A DNA stretch of 64,000 nt from Ornithodoros turicata (Eukaryota; Arthropoda; Arachnida; Ixodida; Argasidae). Of this stretch, positions 24,001-36,000 are shown piece after piece. Every line of letters starts with the position of its first letter. The stretch's first letter is position 1. The stretch covers positions 60,743,771-60,807,770 of the forward strand of contig NC_088204.1 in NCBI RefSeq assembly GCF_037126465.1, written 5' to 3'. The notes under the pieces were generated by a model. The model searched no databases, was not told the origin of the DNA, and saw only the letters and a list, made by a program, of their open reading frames with translations. The translations under genes and the position numbers were made by a program.

Positions 24001-27000
24001 CAAGAATGTTCCTTGTCAAATAGAAAAAAAACTACATGCAGAAAGAAAGCATGACAGAACAGGTCAGGGCATGTCAGCGGATGTTTGTCAGACAAAAAGG
24101 GGGAAAAAAGAAAAGAGAAACACTTGAACAAAGCAGAAAACCAACATCAAACTATTTCCAAACACACACACACACAAATTCCTCTTATTCGAAGAACAGT
24201 GCTCATCGTAAATCCCTCCAGGACAATACACACCATTTTGCTATTGCTACACTTTTTTCCAGTAACGGTCAATGCATTGCTACACACTGCGTGACGTCAT
24301 CATATCCTGTCTGAAGAAGACAGCGGCAAAGATAAACACTCCTATTATTTATTGAATCGCAAGGTTATTTCCTTTGTCCGACTCCTAATGACGTTCACTT
24401 TTACAATAAAATTCAACAAAAAAAGCACCGTTTCATATTAGCGATTTTCACCCCAAAGGCTCATCGTGGTCATTAGAATCACAACACCAGTAAACTACCA
24501 CTGCTCTTTTAAAATAATAAGTGAGACCACTCAACATCATCAACCAGGCTTATGTAATACATGACCCTTTCTATGCTCGTATACTCGTTGTTTGAGGCAA
24601 CACCTGCGAGCAAAAAGGCACGAAATCCTGGGGGCAAAGTTCCATTCGCACACGACAAAGCACAAGACAGAACGCCTTTACGGGAACATGATTGCATTCC
24701 CACTATATAAATGATTATTGCATTGCAGTTTAGAAAAACTACTACAAAACAATAATTTTAGGCGCCTATTAAAATTCTACTTTCTATGGAAACTATAGTT
24801 GCCCTGTTACTCGGATCGCTATTAATCAAGCGCTCCAATTTTTTCTCTCTTCCCATTTCAGCCTTGTCATGCAGACTCACATTTCAAAATAATTAATTTA
24901 CACTGAGGGTGCCGTGCTTTAGGAATTCCTATCCTGTGCTCAGATGCAAGCGTTTCTGCATGAATACCTATAACAGCTGACTTCCTCAACATACCCAGCT
25001 CCTAACAACATCTAACAAACAAGCAGAGAAACCCACTTCTCATGAACTCAGCTTTACCATGCGACTATCTTCTGCGCAAAAGCAGTGATTTGAGGAAAGA
25101 CCAGCAAAAATTGCGCGCAATTGTGCTGGAATTAACTGCCATGGCATCGAAAACTGAAGCATATGCTAACAAACTACGAAAAAGACACTCATGTCTGGCA
25201 TCAGATAATTCTTGCATAATGCTACATGCACAGCCGCATTGTCCCTTCGTAAAGAAAGCACAAGACGAGGGCACACAAATTCCTTTAAGCGAGAAGGGAA
25301 AAGGGAAAAGACGGAGCGCTCAGGAATAATAGCAGAGTCACCGAACATCGCTACGAAACTCAACGGCTAACACAAGGTAACAACAAGATAGCGGCGGGTA
25401 AAATTGCAACACTGCTAAACAAGCCCCAACATGCCATGATAACGTCGCAAACCAGGAAAAAAGCGCGTGCACACAGAAGCTCAGGAAGGGAGAGGTGCTT
25501 TATTGGAATTTCTCCTCCACGCTCACACACCAGCACTTCTGCACAAATACTCATAACTGAATACAGCTTACTCTATCAACATATCAAGCAATGTGAATAC
25601 TGACACCCAACAACATATAACAAAAAACAAACAAGTTCAGTTCTTATGAACTCTCCTCTGCCGAGCGGCTTTCTTCTGCTCTACCTGAATGCTGACTTTT
25701 GCCCCTCACCTACATTCTGAGTAAAAACAGTGAAAGAAGAAAAGAACCGTGAACAATTACACGCATTTGTGCCCCAATAGCTGCAACTGCAAGAAACCAT
25801 ATAGCGCACGGTAATAAACTGAGAAAAAACACCCATTTCTACCACCAGATAATTCTTGCATAATGCCACATACACAGTCGCATTGCCCTCGCGTAAAGCA
25901 AGTACAGGACAGGGATACACAAATTTCCTTAAGTGAGCAGGGAAAAGGCTTAAGTCGAACCGCTCAGTAATAATCGGAGAATCACCGCTTATCGCTACGA
26001 AACTCAACGGCTAGCACAACATGACAGCAACAAGATATTAGCGGAGGGTAAAAATTGCAGCAAGAAAGACACTACTGAACAAGTCCAGACATGCGACATC
26101 GCATACAAAATACTGCTCATCGGGGAAAAGGCCGAAGCCGGCGACAGAAAATCACAGAGCATACACAACTTCATTCTTCTATTTCGCGTAAACTAAACGC
26201 GGTCTGCTTGGAAAGCGACGCACAAATTTTCTTAGGGAGCAGAGAAATATAGGAATTTCTACTCCGTGCTCAGGATACCAGCATTTCTGCTCAAAAACCC
26301 ATTAATGCAAAATTAGGCACTACTTACTTCATCAAGATATCGAACACCCAACAAAATCAAATAAACAACCCGGCTTCCACTGATAGAACACTATTCAGAT
26401 TTTACCAGGAGGCTTTCTTCTGCGTAAAAGTACAGAAAATAAGAAAAGAGCAGCGAAAAATACACGCACTTTTGTTTGCATAGCTATAAGAGCAAAAAAA
26501 TAAAATAACGAGACACACGCTAATATACTGAGACAATGATACACATTTCTGCTATCAGATAATTATTGCATAATGCTACATCCCAGCAAACCATTAATGT
26601 CGCTGGGACATCCCTACAAGGTCGCTAACGTCACGAATATCTCGACATTCATAGGATATCTATGGGATATCGCACAATTTCATTGCGTTTTGGGCTTACT
26701 CCAGTAAACAACAGATGTCCCTGGTATGTTGGAAGGATATCGCGCTCTGGATGTTTGAATGTCCCATGACAAGCAGCCTGCAGATCCTAGGGATGTCTAT
26801 GGGAGATCTAGGAAATATTTGTTTGTCCTTATAGAGACGGTAACCTGAATTAAAAACACAGTAGTTGATAGGAAGGGATGTCAGAAATGTTGTTGGGTAT
26901 ACTGTGGGTTGATGCAGAAACACAGGAATTGCGAAGATACATCCTCGTCACCGTTACAAATGGTTTACGCCAAGCTACCCCTAACGAACGTGTGTGTAAC

Positions 27001-30000
27001 GATTTGTATTTCAGTATATGTTCCATCCAGCTCGCAAATAGAGGTTACTGCGGGTTTTCCCAAGTGGTCCAAGTGAGGCGGTCAGAGTTCTGCACTTATG
27101 CTGGCGTGTCCCACGGTGTTGCTGTACTGTGATGAATCCTGTTAGGCTAAGGTAATGTTTTTGTTCCCAATAGTATCAAATGGGTTAAAACACACAATAA
27201 ATATTATTTGCTGGTACACAGTTGCAGTGGTCTCTACGCACTCTACAAACACTAAATATGTGATGCACAAAATTGTTAAAAGCAAAATATGTACGATATT
27301 CGTAATCTCCCGTATATATCCAAATATCCGTGACAGACGTCGCAGGGACTTTCAGTGGATCTACAAACATGGCAGAAATGCTAGTCGCTGGGATATTGCA
27401 TGGATGTAAAACGGATCTGTGCCAAACTCCACTGGATATCCAAACGTCCCGGGTGAGATATCTTACGGATATTTGCTGGATGTATCTGGTTTGCTGGGAT
27501 GCACAGTCGCTTAAAGAAATCCCTGCTTATCCCTGCTTAAAGAAAGCACAGAACCAGGGTACACATCCTGTAAGCGAGAAGGGAAAGTCACTTCTTCTAG
27601 GACAGCTTAATACGGTAAAGTCAGAATTCTTACCAAGAGAACTAGGCTTGAACACAGCTACAAGCGTGACAGACACATACTAACGAACAAACAAAACACT
27701 CCTATTCACTTCTACTGATAGAATAGATTACAATGCAAACGCGATAACAATTATTTTTTACGCTACTATTTCACGCAATAGTACATAAATGTATCACTCG
27801 TGTCACACGAAAAGGCAAACACATGGCACTTACTTGTCAAGTGGGGTCCCTGGTTCAGAAAAGCGCGCGCGCGCGCACACACACACACAGGTACACACTC
27901 ACATTTTCACACACACAAACACAAAGTCTATTTTCACAACCACATAAATCCATAATATTCCTCAGGTCAATAATTATCTCACCGTCGTCAAAAGAAGGCA
28001 CACACATATATGCGAACGCAAAACAATAGGTCTTCGTTCCGGATGTAATAGGATATCGTCACTCGGCCGGCGCGAACCAAAAAAAAAAAAAAGAAAGGAA
28101 TGCATGTTCGCTATACCCACGAAGAAAACGGTGCCGTGCTTCTGTGCAGCGATCATTATACAGGAGTGACTTCACTTCGTTTTCCTTTTATTTCCTTGCA
28201 CCCATATATTTTGCGAGAATATTATAGAGCAGAATGGGTAAATGTGAACATCATTCGCTACACACTGTAGCTCTCATCATTTTTAAACCAAACCACTTAA
28301 CATGTGTTCATAGGTCTTCAATAAATAGGTGAGCCGATAATGACTCAAAATAAAATAAAATAAAATAATCATTCCAGCATCGCTGGCTGCAAGCTTGCGT
28401 ATCCAACAGAGCAGTGCGCTCCCATCAACACGCCTTGGGCTGACCTTACACACCCGAAGCCTTTTCTGAATACATTCTGCTCTCGCCGAAATAAAATATT
28501 TATCGCGAGGGTACTACAATGTCAGCTCTGTTGCTGTTTAAGTAATAAAACAGTGCGCCCGAACCGCGCCCCACGCGAGCGGTGCGCGGGCCCGTTCTCG
28601 CGGTTTGGACTCGAGACGCGCGCGACCGATTCCCTGTGCGAGCGCAACGCGGGCCCGTTGTCGCGGTTTGGACGCGCGACGCGCGCGATCTGTTACCGAT
28701 TCCGCGAGTGAGCGCACTGTTTTATCATAATTTGTGTATCCCTGTCCTGTGCTTGCTTTACGCGAGAGCAATGCGACTGTGTATGTTGCATTATGCAAGA
28801 ATTATCTGCTTGGCAGGAATGGCTGTCTTTTTCTCAGTTTATTAGCGTGTGCTACGGTTTCTTGCAGTTGCAGCTATTGGGGCACAAATGCATGTAATTC
28901 TTCGCGGTTCTTTTCTTCTTTCACTGTTTTTACTCAGAATGTAGGTGAGGGGGAAAAGTCAGCATCCAGGTAGAGCAGAAGAGAGCCGCTCGGCAGAGGA
29001 GAGTTCATGAGAATTGAACTTGTTTGTGTTTTGTTATATGTTGTTGAGTGTCAGTATTCACATTGCTTGATATGTTGATGGAGTAAGCTGTATGCAGTTA
29101 TAAGTACTTGTGCAGAAATGCTGGTATGTGAGCGTGGAGGAGAGATTCCAATAAAGCACCTCTCCCTGTGCATTCCTGAGCTTCTGTGTGCACGCGCTTT
29201 TTTCCTGGTTTGCGCCATTATCATGGCATGCAGGGGCTTGTTTAGCAGTGTTGCCATTTCACCCGCCACGTTTATCTTGTTGTTATCTTGTGTTAGCCCT
29301 TGAGCTCGCAGCGATGTCCGGTGACTCTGCTATTATTGCTGAGCGCTCCCTCTTAAGCCTTTTCCCTTCTCGCTTAAAGGAATTTGTGTGCCCTCGTCCT
29401 GTGCTTTCTTTACGAAGGGACAATGTGGCTGTGTATGTATCATTATACAAGGATTATCTGATACCAGACATGAGTGTCTTTTTCTTAGTTTATTAGCATA
29501 TGCTTGAGTTTTTGAAGCCATAGCAATTCCAGCACAATTGCGCGCAATTTTTGCTGGTCTTTCCTCAAATCACTGCTTTTGCGCAGAAGATAGTCGCATG
29601 GTAAAGCTGAGTTCATGAGAAGTGGGTTTCTCTGCTTCTTTGTTAGATGTTGTTAGGAGCTGGGTATGTTGAGGAAGTCAGCTGTTATAGGTATTCGTGC
29701 AGAAACGCTTGCATCTGAGTGCAGGATAGGAATTCCTGAAGCATGGCACCCTCAGTGTAAATTAATTATTTAGATGTTAGTCTGCTTCACTTCATGACAA
29801 GGCTGAAATGGGAAAGAGAAAAAATTGAAGCGCTTGAATAATAGCGATCCCAGTAACAGGGCAATTATAGTTTTCATAGAAAGTAGAATTTTAGTAGGCT
29901 GCAAAAATTATAGTTTTGTAGTAGTTTTTCTAAACTGCAATACAATAATCATTTATATAGTGGGAATGCAGTCATGTTCACGTAAAGGCGTTCTGTCTTG

Positions 30001-33000
30001 TGGTTTGTTGTGCGCGAATGGAACTTCGCCCCCAGGCTTTCGCGCCTTTTTGCTTGCAGGTGTTGCCTCAGGCAACGAGTATACAAGCATAGTAAGGGTC
30101 ATGTCTTATATAAGCCTGGTTGATGATGTTGAGTGGTCTCACTTATTATTTTAAAAGAGCAGTGGTAGTTTACTGGTGTTGTGATTCTAATGACCACGAT
30201 GAGCCTTTGGGGTGAAAATCGCTAATATGAAACGGTGCATTTTTTGTTGAATTTTATTGTAAAAGTGAACGTCATTAGGAGTCGGACAAAGGAAATAACC
30301 TTGCGATTCAATAAATAATAGGAGTGTTTATCTTTGCCGCTGTCTTCTTCAGACAGGATATGATGACGTCACGCAGTCTGTAGCAATGCATTGACCGTTA
30401 CTCGAAAAAGTGTAGCAATAGAAAAATGGTGTGTATTGTCCTGGAGGGATTTACGATGAGCACTGTTCTTCGAATAAGATGAATTTGTGTGGGTGTGATT
30501 AGAAATAGTTTGATGTTGGTTTTCTGCTTTGTTCAAGTGTTTGTCTTTTCTTTATCCCCCTTTTTGTTTGACAAACATGCGCTGACATGCCCTGACCTGT
30601 TCTGTCACACTTTCCTTCTGCATGTAGTTTTTTTCTTTTTGACAAGGAACATTCTTGACTCGACGATAGTGCTGCCCTGAATAGGAGTAGAGCTAGAACG
30701 ATTCTTAATAATTTTGCGATTCATTTAGTTCAGAGAGTAACCGCAAGGGGGACAGGTGTGTGACTTTATTCAGGAGGAACAAAGCGTCATTATTCAGTTA
30801 GCTGCCTGGCCCTCGGATGGGATGGACATGTCTTGCTGAACCATTGTTTTGTTTTTTCCTGTACTCATAAGTCTCATTTAGTAAGACTTTGGGAATGAAA
30901 TGCTTAATTCCTACAATCACCTCTCATGTATGGTGTTTTTCTGCAATAGTTCCCAATGCAATCATTATAGTAGAATAAAGGAAATAATCTTGGGATGGTG
31001 ATTCAATAAATAACAGGCCCCCTGTTTAGAGCGTACGCGTCCTTGAGCCATGCAGCTGCATGATGATGTCATACCGTGACTCTATTGTTTCAGGTGAACC
31101 TTGTCCAGAGGCGATGGGTTGGACATTAGTAGAAAAAAACAGTCTAGCCCTGAGACAATAGGATGACGTCACGACCAATGAGCAAAGCCTGCTGGGGGCG
31201 CAAGGATTCACTTCTCTCTTGGACACTGGCGGGCGTGGACACATTAATTCTGCTCCTAGCAATTGCGTTGGCTGTTAGTGGAAGAGCGTAGCTTCGGTGC
31301 GGTTCCATCTGCCTCTGATGGGGTGTGGATGTGTGGTTCGTCACTGGTGAATGGCGTTCGACGATGCAGGTGGATTTTGTGACGAGCGGATTTACAATGA
31401 GGGAATGTAGTGTACGTGTCCGATGATGTTGAGTGTCTTTTCGCTCTGTTCAAGTGTCTCTGTGTTTGCTTTCCTCTGTTGCCCAGCAGTCGTGCGATTT
31501 GTCCTCGTGTAATAGCGCTCCTGACATGCCCTAACATACATGCTTTCCTCTGTTGACGCATCTAGCTTCGTTTTTTTTTTTTTTTTGACAAGGAACATTC
31601 TTGGCTAGAACACTTCTTAATAATTTTGCGATTAAATTAGTTCAGAAATCAACCGCAAGAGGGACAGATACATGACTTTATAGAGGAGTAAAAAGCATTA
31701 GGATTCAGTTCTGCGCTTGGCTGTCGGACAGAATGGACATATCGTTCTGTGCTCCTTGTGACTGATGTGGTGTGTAACTAATTCTTTCGCCAACTTTATC
31801 CCCGCTTTGTTTGCGATTTTCATGCCCATGCATGTCGGGCACTGGTTGCTGTTGTCCGGGCATCCCCGCCATTTTCTATCTTCTTCTGCCTTGGGAACGA
31901 GAGTAGCACTGGCGTGATTCTTAATAATTTTGCCATGAAATTTGTTGAGAAAGTAACCGCTAGGGAGGCTGCTGATGTGTAACTTTATAGAAGAGAAAAA
32001 AGCATTATGGGTCAGTTCTGTGCCTGGCTGTCGGATGGAGCAGTCGCATCATTCTGCGCTCCTGTTGTGGTGGGCTGATTTGTTGTGTAACTAATGCTTT
32101 CGCTCGTGATAACTTTGTCCCCCCTTTTTTATGATTTTCATGTCGGGCGCTGGTTGCTGTTGTCCGGGAATCCTTGCCGTGAGATTAGTTGAGATTATAA
32201 TGGCTAGGGGGTGCAGCTGCGGGACTTTATACAGGAGAAAAAACCATTACGAGTCAGTTCTCTGCCTGGCTGTCGGATGGAGCAGTCGCATCGTTCTGCG
32301 CTCCCCGTGACTCTGTTGTGGTGGGCTCATTTGTTGTGTAACTAATTCTTTTTGTTGTTAGCTTTTGATGGTTAGCATATTTACTTTTGCTTTCCCAGCC
32401 TCTGTATTCCGAGTGTTTTTCTCCTCGCATGTCCAGAGCTGTCCTAACCTGCCCAGGCATGTCATGATGACGTCACAGGATGTCCGGAACTTGAGGTCAT
32501 AGCTGCGATGCTTTGCAACCTGCCTATGTGCTCCGTCGCCCGGCGATGGTCAGCGGCCGTTCCGTACCACTTTCTTCAAGATGGCGTCGTTGATCTTCGA
32601 CTAAACTCCTTTTCTCCACTCTATCTCTATCTTTTTTTTCTTTTTTATGGACTCTCGTAGTCCACAACGCTCAGCTAGTCTGGACATGAGTTAGATGTTT
32701 CCCAATGAGTGTGGTGACTCCCTGGTGTGTGCTGACTAATGAGGGGGGTCCCAAGCTCTAATTAATAAATTAATCGTGTTCAGGCCAGTTGAGCGTTGTG
32801 AACTACGAGAGTCCAGTCATTACTACTGACATAATATTGTTACAAGCAAGCATTCATGGGTATTTGTTCTAATCCCCTTCTTCAAAGTGCAGGCCTAAAA
32901 ATGGCCACGTCAGTACAGAACATATAGATGCACAACACGCATTTCCAGCATCTTTTAAAAAAACCACAAATATTGATAGAATTGTATCGGTTTCTCTCAA

Positions 33001-36000
33001 AGTAGGGGACGTCATTGTCTTGTTGGACTCATACCAGCAGATGAGAGACCGCCCCTCGCAACTGTGTGTTATTGCGTAATAAGATATAACCCACAACTAC
33101 ACTTCCGTGTAGAATTGAGCCAGATAATGCATGCTTCCATTATCCATGTATGCTCAGATGCAATCCCAACTAGTTAAACTGTTGGTAGGCTCCACTGACA
33201 ACTGAAATGCGCTTTTCACACAGAGACTTTTATAACATTACAGGAAAAGAGAAACAATGCAAACTGGGCCAACAAAATCTTAGATTTGTGTTTTTGTTAG
33301 CATTGAGAAAACACAAGTCTACTTATCAGGCACAATATCAGGAAGTCTAGGAGCGCGTGTCATCCAATGCGGATGCACCTCGATTTTCATGAAAGCCAAG
33401 ATAGAGGGAGCCTTTCGATCCATGTCAGAAAGTGAAATGTTTGAAGCATTTTTTTTTCCACAGATCAGGAAAACAAAAATGCATAACTGCACCACTGAGG
33501 AGCTTCATTATCTGGAAACACATGCTTAGCCTTGCCCTTTTTGTGTGATTTCCTTTTTCTGTAATGTTATAAAAGAATCTCCCGCCCACGTTGAACTCCA
33601 TTCATCACTTCTGGCCAGACAACGGAAGGCGATTTCAAAGGAATAATACTGCTAGGCGAGGGGAGAGATATTGTGCGCGTCTTTTATTTATTTTAATTAG
33701 GTATGAGAGCTATGTTATCAGGAACGAGGTCACCCGACGTTTTGACAAGCAGGGAGGGAAAACAATTTCGTCGCATTCGTGTCTTGTGGAAGTGCGCTAT
33801 GCCACCAACTTGCTGGTGTTCGGACCTGCAACCCTTGGATTAGTAGACAGCGACCAACTCAGTGGGGACTGGTTGTCCTGTTGCAGAGGACGACTGAGTC
33901 TTTCCTACAATACCATTCAGCTGCAAACATCCACGGTACAGCGTCCCTCTCTGCGCTCAGGGAGTATGTCAACTTGCGTCCCCAAAACTACAGTACATAT
34001 GACATGGTCTACTTGGTGACTGGGTAAGTCCTCTGTTTTATAGCTATATTCGAACGGGATTATCATTCTTCAAGATAACACACTCAGCGATGGTTTAGCT
34101 CGCGATGTTTCCTGTGTAAAAGGGGCTTACCTAACATTTCTCTTGGGCTTGAAAAAATTGGATGACAGATCAGGTTTTCTGTTGTGTTAGTACTATGACT
34201 ACGACGTTTATCAAATGGAAAGGTGTTGACTAAGCGATCTACTGACACCATAGCTGGCGCAACTTCAGTCTGTTTACTTCTGTGTTGTCCGAACATTCTT
34301 GGAACAAACACTCCTTCCATTACAACACGAAATAACTTTTTTGTTTCTTACTGCAGTTGGTAGCATACGGCATCATTTTATAGTAAGCAGAGCGTGACAG
34401 TTTCTGTGGAAATTTATAACACGTCAGAAATAATTGAGTTTTACCAGCGCACAAGTGTGATGTGGTGAGGTCGCGTCGTGGTTGCGTTAACAGCTGTGAA
34501 CCAGGTCACCAACTGCGGTCGACGCTGGTCTACAAGGTTATAGCGTAGTGGCCAAACCTGTTGATCAGATGTAGTCAATGGGGGCAGGACATGGGGCAGA
34601 GAACTGTTACGATGCTCGGGGCATTATGAACCTGATATGCCCGCATTGCACTTTCAGCACTTGCGTATGCATCAAAGTGCAGGTCAACAATGCGGTTTTC
34701 ATCATTCAACAACGTCTGCGTGCCGGCTGTTAGTACGACACGCATGTTGGGTACCAGGGGAAGGCCTCTAGTATGGAGTCATGAAGTATACAGGGTGTCT
34801 CAGTTAAATCCCCGGGCTAAATAATTCATGAACCGGTGCACCAATCGAAGAACTTTCTGTTTACAAGTATCTGTCCGATAGCGCCTACAACCTGCGCACC
34901 GAGTGGATGAGTTGTAGGCGCTCATTACTTAAATAAAAATTTAAATGAGTTTCGTGAAACAACATATAGCTTCTAAAGCAGGGCGCCATCGGCATTAAAA
35001 TGGGTACTACCCCTTTTGGGGTAACGTGGTAGTGGTGGTAATGTTTCCGGTAACAATTCGTGATTGTATCTTAGCAAGGCTGTGACCTTGTTGCGTAATT
35101 TAGCGTGCACATCTTCAAATTGAGACGCATCACGTGACGCAGTTGCTTGCTAAGATTGCATGGGCCTCGTGCGCCGTGAAACAAGCCCTGTTACATTGTA
35201 CAGTGCTTGCAGACTGGTGGTCCCTTGCCTGGAGTCGATCATTCGCACGTGGTGAAATCTTTTCACGTGTCCCGCGGTCCAACTGCTTTGCGAACCTCCG
35301 CTATATATTGACAGCACACAATGAAACGATACTGAAAAAACATTCCGTCCGGTAATTTTGCTGGGTTTTTTCACTGTGAGCTCATTGAAATATCGTAAAC
35401 GAATAGTTTTGGTCGTCTCTTTCCTCTTTTTTTTTTTTTTTTTTTGCGTTTACATCTCTAGTCCCGACATGACCGCTTGCACAGCCGAACGGGACGCTGA
35501 AGCACGCTCCGCGGCAGCGCAATGACTGATCTAATTTCTTCCTCAGTCACGCTGGTCGCGACAGCAGGACGGGTGAGTAGCATACAGGGTGTTTCACGAA
35601 AATTCCTCGGCTGAATAATTCGAAAACGGCGCCACCTGTCGAGAAACTTTTTTTTTCGGTTAGCATCCTTGATGCGCCGGCCACAAACTGGCCGCTCAGT
35701 TTCCCATTTGCATGCGCTCGTTAATTAAATAAACATCCTGACTATTCTGTTTCACTTCGACGGGCTTTGGTACCTGAGCTGCAGCGATGGTCACCCTGAG
35801 AGAGTGCCAAACCAGTAAAAAAATAGGACTTTTAGTGATTTTTGCTTATGATTATGGCAATAAAGGCGCACTGTCTGGCTCATCGAATGACACGACCGCA
35901 ATCCTGTTTAAGAGTTTAGTAGAAAACGAGAAGCTATATCAAACCCTCGCTCGCGGCTGTTCCTTATCTTGCGGTTCCCCACCCGCCAATGCAAGCGGAT

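Larger units (their letters stand above)
19565..32827. mobile_element. Giant foldback structure, about 13.3 kb, with multi-kb inverted arms
   Basis: The left arm (19565 to about 25930) and right arm (about 28735 to 32827) are inverted copies in the same internal order. The outer text agtagtaatgactggactct is inverse-matched at about 32808-32827. Further matches are the 308-bp units (20230-22980 with 31610-32350), 23060-23640 with 31020-31600, 24300-24800 with 29860-30400, and 25040-25330 with 29330-29650. Arms are near-identical over long stretches. The left arm is longer mainly because it holds about eight 308-bp units against about two. No transposase is recognised. Long inverted arms made of internal repeats resemble Foldback/Galileo-type elements; that assignment is inference. 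Confidence 0.75.

Noticed and set aside
28560..28710. A CpG-island promoter
   Set aside because: The GC-rich stretch is bounded by exact inverted ends, is full of short internal repeats, and has no gene next to it.
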